Source: Bacteroidales bacterium
Lineage (GTDB): Bacteria; Bacteroidota; Bacteroidia; Bacteroidales; ML635J-15
DNA length: 9,752 bases
Direction of reading: 5' to 3'
Assembly: GCA_028701945.1 (NCBI GenBank)
Contig: JAQVPT010000120.1
Coordinates: forward strand, 1-9,752
Shown one piece after another: positions 7,509-9,752 of the stretch; within the stretch, counting starts at the first letter, position 1; the number at the start of each line of letters is the position of its first letter. The position numbers and the translations under genes are program-made. The notes beneath the pieces were generated by a model. The model was not told the DNA's origin and ran no database searches. It saw only the letters and a program-made list of their open reading frames with translations.

Positions 7509-8059
7509 GATTTTACCTCCTTATCATTATTTATCGAAAACTTGCATCGTCCCAAACCTCTGTTCCTATTAACACCAAGTCGTTTAACAAATCGCAACCC
7601 ATTAACTAAATCATCAAAAATATTATCCGGAACATCTAATATCTCGCCATACAATTTGCAAGGCACAGTAACTTCAATTTTTCTTAAACTATGATCTTTG
7701 GCAATACCATCATCATCTATTGCAGTAGATGAAATCGCACTATACAAATGTGCTTTAAGATTTTCTTTAAGAATTATATCTCTTTCAACTTCAGACAAAA
7801 CTGCATTTGTAAAAAACATTGTGCCTTTTATGTGCTTAGTTTTATCATCAAAATGTCCAAAAGCATTATTTACATTATCATTAGCGGAACATAAAGTCTC
7901 AACTGCTTCTCGTAGCAAACCTTTAATAGTTTTTCCAGGAACAAATGGCAAGCCATTTTTATCTTTTACAACTGTGGAATCTAAATCAGCTCCGGCTGCT
8001 AATCCAGATCCAGTATGCCAATCAGTAAAAAACTCTATTTCATATTTTATATTTTTCAT
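7505..8059 (-). CDS. cas7: Single-domain Cas7 (Csm3-like RAMP) backbone subunit
   Basis: This 184-residue protein is a compact Cas7, somewhat shorter than Csm3 (about 220). Visible hallmarks are the first strand and turn (YEIEFFTDWHTGSG, 6-19), then LDSTVVKD (26-33), FVPGKTIKGLLRE (39-51), and the C-terminal glycine-rich loop LGVNRNRGLGR (161-171). The LDSTVVKD segment lines up with the Csm3 segment that carries the catalytic aspartate for target-RNA cleavage, making D27 the predicted slicer residue. The protein should wrap crRNA and cut paired target RNA at one site in the complex. The start ATG is two bases after the cas10 stop, and the stop overlaps the next start by ATGA, so it sits inside a tightly coupled operon. 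The middle (FDDKTKHIKGTMFFTNAVLS) matches the usual 'kGrl.f.dA' strand. Exact subtype naming (Csm3 or Cmr4) cannot be settled by eye. Confidence 0.87.
   Translation of the reverse strand: MKNIKYEIEFFTDWHTGSGLAAGADLDSTVVKDKNGLPFVPGKTIKGLLREAVETLCSANDNVNNAFGHFDDKTKHIKGTMFFTNAVLSEVERDIILKENLKAHLYSAISSTAIDDDGIAKDHSLRKIEVTVPCKLYGEILDVPDNIFDDLVNGLRFVKRLGVNRNRGLGRCKFSINNDKEVKS
7516..7522 (-). promoter_or_regulatory. Strong ribosome binding site for csx10
   Basis: AAGGAGG lies 7 bases upstream of the ATG at 7508, inside the 3' end of the preceding cas7 gene. Together with the 4-base ATGA overlap it fixes this start and suggests translational coupling. Confidence 0.8.
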
Positions 8060-8061
8060 GT

Positions 8062-9534
8062 TTATTTAGTTTTAGTATTATCCGTTTCTTGATTAATTAC
8101 AGTATGTAATGATATAACATCATAAACAGGGCTATGATATAAATTATCTCTTTTTTGGCTTTCTAATTCTTTGATTAAACTACAAACTTTTTTACCTTCA
8201 AAAGTAGTTTTCATTCTCTTTAACTTTTGTTGGGCAAGCTGACTATTTTCAAACAAAACACTCATCCATTCTCGATAATGAGACTTTAGGGCATTCCCTT
8301 CTTTTGAATTTAATTCTTTCGAAACTTCAATCAATTTATCAATAGTCCATCTGTCTTTTGTTTCATCCAAATAATATGGACCAAACTTAAATGAAGTACC
8401 ACTAGCTGTTAATTCTCTTTCTATTAAATCATCAAATCTCTCTATAAAGCTATCCTGAATTTTGTAATACATTAAACATGAAGGAGCAAGCCCTTGTTGA
8501 AGTCTATTTTTATCTTTTGCGTCTTCCTTAGCTTTTTTGCACAAGTCTTCTGCCAAATTATATCCATAATAAAATGGGAATGATGATTTCATAAAAGAAA
8601 TACCGGCACATGCTGTTAGTTTGTCAAATGAAAGATTTCCCTTTTTCAACACATCGCCCAAAAGTTGTTTAGTTTGATTTTCGAACTCCTCAAGGAATTT
8701 CCGAGTAAATTCAATAGCAACATCAGCCCTACAAATTATTGTCAAATCATCACCACCCAAAACAATTGGGCGAATTGGGATAAAGTCAAGTTCTATTAAT
8801 TTGTACTTATCGTTAACTACTTTGTATGCTTCCTGCGCTGCGTTAACAGTAGCTTCATTAAGGTTTTCTGAAAATTCTTTCAAAAGATTTTCGTCTTTTC
8901 CAATTTTCTGTACAACAAGTCCTAACCCATTGCCGTCAGCATGTATTACTGCAATCCAGTCATTTTTTGAAGGAATTTTATCAACTTGTAGGGTGATTTT
9001 TTCTTCAATTTTGTTAATGTCACCAAAGATTTTACTACAAAGTTTAGAATTTGCATTAAAAGCTACTTTCCTCTTTTTCAGAGTAGCTATGTCAAGATAA
9101 TCTTTTCCTTCTTCTTTAACAGCTGGCATTCCAGTATTTCTGGCACGCCTGATCCCTGTTAGTCCAAGAGTTGTACTATTGTATGGTCTGTTGCGTTGCA
9201 CTTTTAATTTTTCTTCCAATAAATTGACAGCCTCCTCAAAATCAGTTTCTATCGTAACTACTGCCTGCGAAATAGTAATACCAGGTGCTATTTCCATCAC
9301 TTTCTTGGGAAATTCTCTAACGGCTTTTTCACACTCATGAATTTCTGTAAAAATGTGTTTAATATTTCCTGCAGCTCTAACAATTGATTTACCCGAACCT
9401 TCAAATTTTTCAAATGCTTTGTCGCATATTTCATTTACCAATTCACTGGCTCCGACGATGTCTTGGAGCTTATTCGTCCCAAAAATAAAACTTTGTATTC
9501 CTTGAACTGCAGCTCCATATAGATATTTTTTCAT
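8062..9534 (-). CDS. cas10: Cas10 family protein, HD-less, GGDD cyclase motif present
   Basis: This 490-residue protein is the large subunit of a type III effector complex. It starts directly in the first Palm domain (residues 3-35, YGAAVQGIQSFIFGT then LQDIVGASELV), which is typical of Cas10/Cmr2 proteins after their HD domain; here there is nothing before it. The second Palm domain runs from about 190 to 345. It has IHADGNGLG (197-205, with metal-binding D200) and the catalytic GGDD at 260-263, followed by TACAGISF and an alpha-helical stretch. Residues 350-490 form the helical C-terminal (D4-like) part. In this family the GGDD site polymerises ATP into cyclic oligoadenylates when target RNA is bound. 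The missing HD domain means no Cas10 single-strand DNase is expected. No zinc-finger cysteine cluster is evident between the Palm domains. The start is MKKYLYGA; no Shine-Dalgarno sequence precedes it. The stop is two bases before the next gene. Confidence 0.94.
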   Translation of the reverse strand: MKKYLYGAAVQGIQSFIFGTNKLQDIVGASELVNEICDKAFEKFEGSGKSIVRAAGNIKHIFTEIHECEKAVREFPKKVMEIAPGITISQAVVTIETDFEEAVNLLEEKLKVQRNRPYNSTTLGLTGIRRARNTGMPAVKEEGKDYLDIATLKKRKVAFNANSKLCSKIFGDINKIEEKITLQVDKIPSKNDWIAVIHADGNGLGLVVQKIGKDENLLKEFSENLNEATVNAAQEAYKVVNDKYKLIELDFIPIRPIVLGGDDLTIICRADVAIEFTRKFLEEFENQTKQLLGDVLKKGNLSFDKLTACAGISFMKSSFPFYYGYNLAEDLCKKAKEDAKDKNRLQQGLAPSCLMYYKIQDSFIERFDDLIERELTASGTSFKFGPYYLDETKDRWTIDKLIEVSKELNSKEGNALKSHYREWMSVLFENSQLAQQKLKRMKTTFEGKKVCSLIKELESQKRDNLYHSPVYDVISLHTVINQETDNTKTK

Positions 9535-9565
9535 AAATTATAATTTAATTCTAACTTAAACATTT

Positions 9566-9616
9566 TTATTTCATCATATAAATTCTCCACTCACTGCGTG
9601 GATTATTAATTTTCAT
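9566..9616 (-). other. 16-codon mini-ORF overlapping the cas6 stop
   Basis: A short ATG-to-TAA frame (MKINNPRSEWRIYMMK) begins 11 bases before the end of the cas6-like gene, in the +1 frame, immediately after a run of six A. It could be a chance ORF, a remnant of an eroded gene, or the alternative end of Cas6 if the reading frame shifts at the A run. No ribosome binding site is seen before it. I list it because it fills most of the only sizeable intergenic gap. I do not claim it is translated. Confidence 0.15.
9586..9602 (-). other. small hairpin between cas6 and cas10
   Basis: On the minus strand TCCAC and GTGGA flank a 7-base loop, giving a 5-bp stem. It is not followed by a T run, so it is not a convincing intrinsic terminator. 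It lies in the 71-bp gap between the cas6-like stop and the cas10 start and may be a weak attenuating or processing structure, or chance. I see no Bacteroidota-type promoter (TTG / TAnnTTTG) in this gap. Confidence 0.25.
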
Positions 9617-9752
9617 TTTTTGATATATTTCGTTTTTCTTCAACTACTCCAAACCCAATACTCACGCCTTTGCCTAATCCTAAATAATTTGGTAAAAACA
9701 CATTGGTTTTAAATTCTGCATCAATTGCATGCATTTTTATTCCTTTAAAATC
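9606..9752 (-). CDS. cas6: Cas6-like CRISPR RNA endonuclease, C-terminal end only
   Basis: Only the last 48 codons and the TAA stop lie in the window; the 5' part is cut off by the right edge. The visible peptide contains NVFLPNYLGLGKGVSIGFG, which matches the glycine-rich loop that closes the last ferredoxin-like fold of Cas6 proteins (pattern: hydrophobic strand, LP, IGLGK, S.GFG). Cas6 cuts the CRISPR repeat in the precursor transcript to release crRNAs. The position directly upstream of cas10 in the same orientation fits that job. The catalytic residues, usually in the N-terminal half, cannot be seen. The ending EEKRNISKNEN is polar and looks like a normal tail. The G-loop also occurs in other RAMP proteins, so a different RAMP cannot be fully excluded, but 'LPNYLGLGKGVS' is most like Cas6. 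Confidence 0.68.
   Translation of the reverse strand, partial: DFKGIKMHAIDAEFKTNVFLPNYLGLGKGVSIGFGVVEEKRNISKNEN

Noticed and set aside
7698..8069. Plus-strand open frame of 123 codons
   Set aside because: It is fully antisense to the Cas7 gene and no motif is visible.
1789..9534. Type III-E single-protein effector or a plain type III-B (Cmr) system
   Set aside because: The RAMP domains are on several separate genes and a Cas10 is present, which rules out III-E. Csx10, a double Cas7 and a Csx19-like gene argue against a standard Cmr set.
9586..9602. Intrinsic terminator after cas6
   Set aside because: The stem is only 5 bp and no T run follows.

Overview
The window is a single co-directional gene block read entirely from the minus strand, so transcription runs from position 9752 down to position 1. 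It encodes a type III CRISPR-Cas interference module without a CRISPR array. The DNA is AT-rich and gene-dense. Intergenic gaps are mostly a few bases, and three starts carry strong AGGAGG-type ribosome binding sites. The families present (a TIGR04423-like small protein, a long TIGR03986-type RAMP, and an AlbA_2/HATPase protein with a QLDP linker) suggest a Bacteroidota genome. That assignment rests on family resemblance, not on a marker gene.

Layout in transcription order: (1) the last 48 codons of a Cas6-like crRNA-processing endonuclease (9606-9752); (2) a 71-bp gap with a weak hairpin; (3) a short Cas10 that lacks an HD nuclease domain but keeps the GGDD cyclase motif (8062-9534); (4) a small single-domain Cas7/Csm3-like protein (7505-8059); (5) a Csx10-type Cas5 protein with a helical C-terminal extension (6030-7508); (6) a protein with two tandem Cas7 domains (4610-6040); (7) a small Csx19/TIGR04423-like protein (4213-4608); (8) a long Cas7-type RAMP with a large internal insertion and a helical/coiled-coil tail (1789-4209); (9) a Schlafen-type AlbA_2 plus HATPase_c_4 protein (283-1785); (10) the start of an unrecognised small gene running off the left edge (1-267).

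Taken together, genes 3-8 look like the subunits of a type III-D effector complex. The gene types (Cas10, Cas7, Cas5 with a possible Cas11-like tail, double Cas7, Csx19-like, Cas7 with insertion) closely mirror the known III-D variant of Synechocystis (III-Dv). There, however, Cas7, Cas5 and Cas11 are fused into one chain; here they are still separate genes. Cas6 would supply crRNA, the Cas7 domains would bind and cut target RNA, and Cas10 would make a cyclic oligoadenylate signal rather than cut DNA. No CARF or SAVED signal receptor is seen in the window. The tightly linked AlbA_2 protein is therefore the most interesting candidate for an accessory or downstream effector, but that role is inference.

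No tRNA, rRNA, transposon, CRISPR repeat array or convincing terminator is visible, and there is no stretch longer than 300 bases without a gene.
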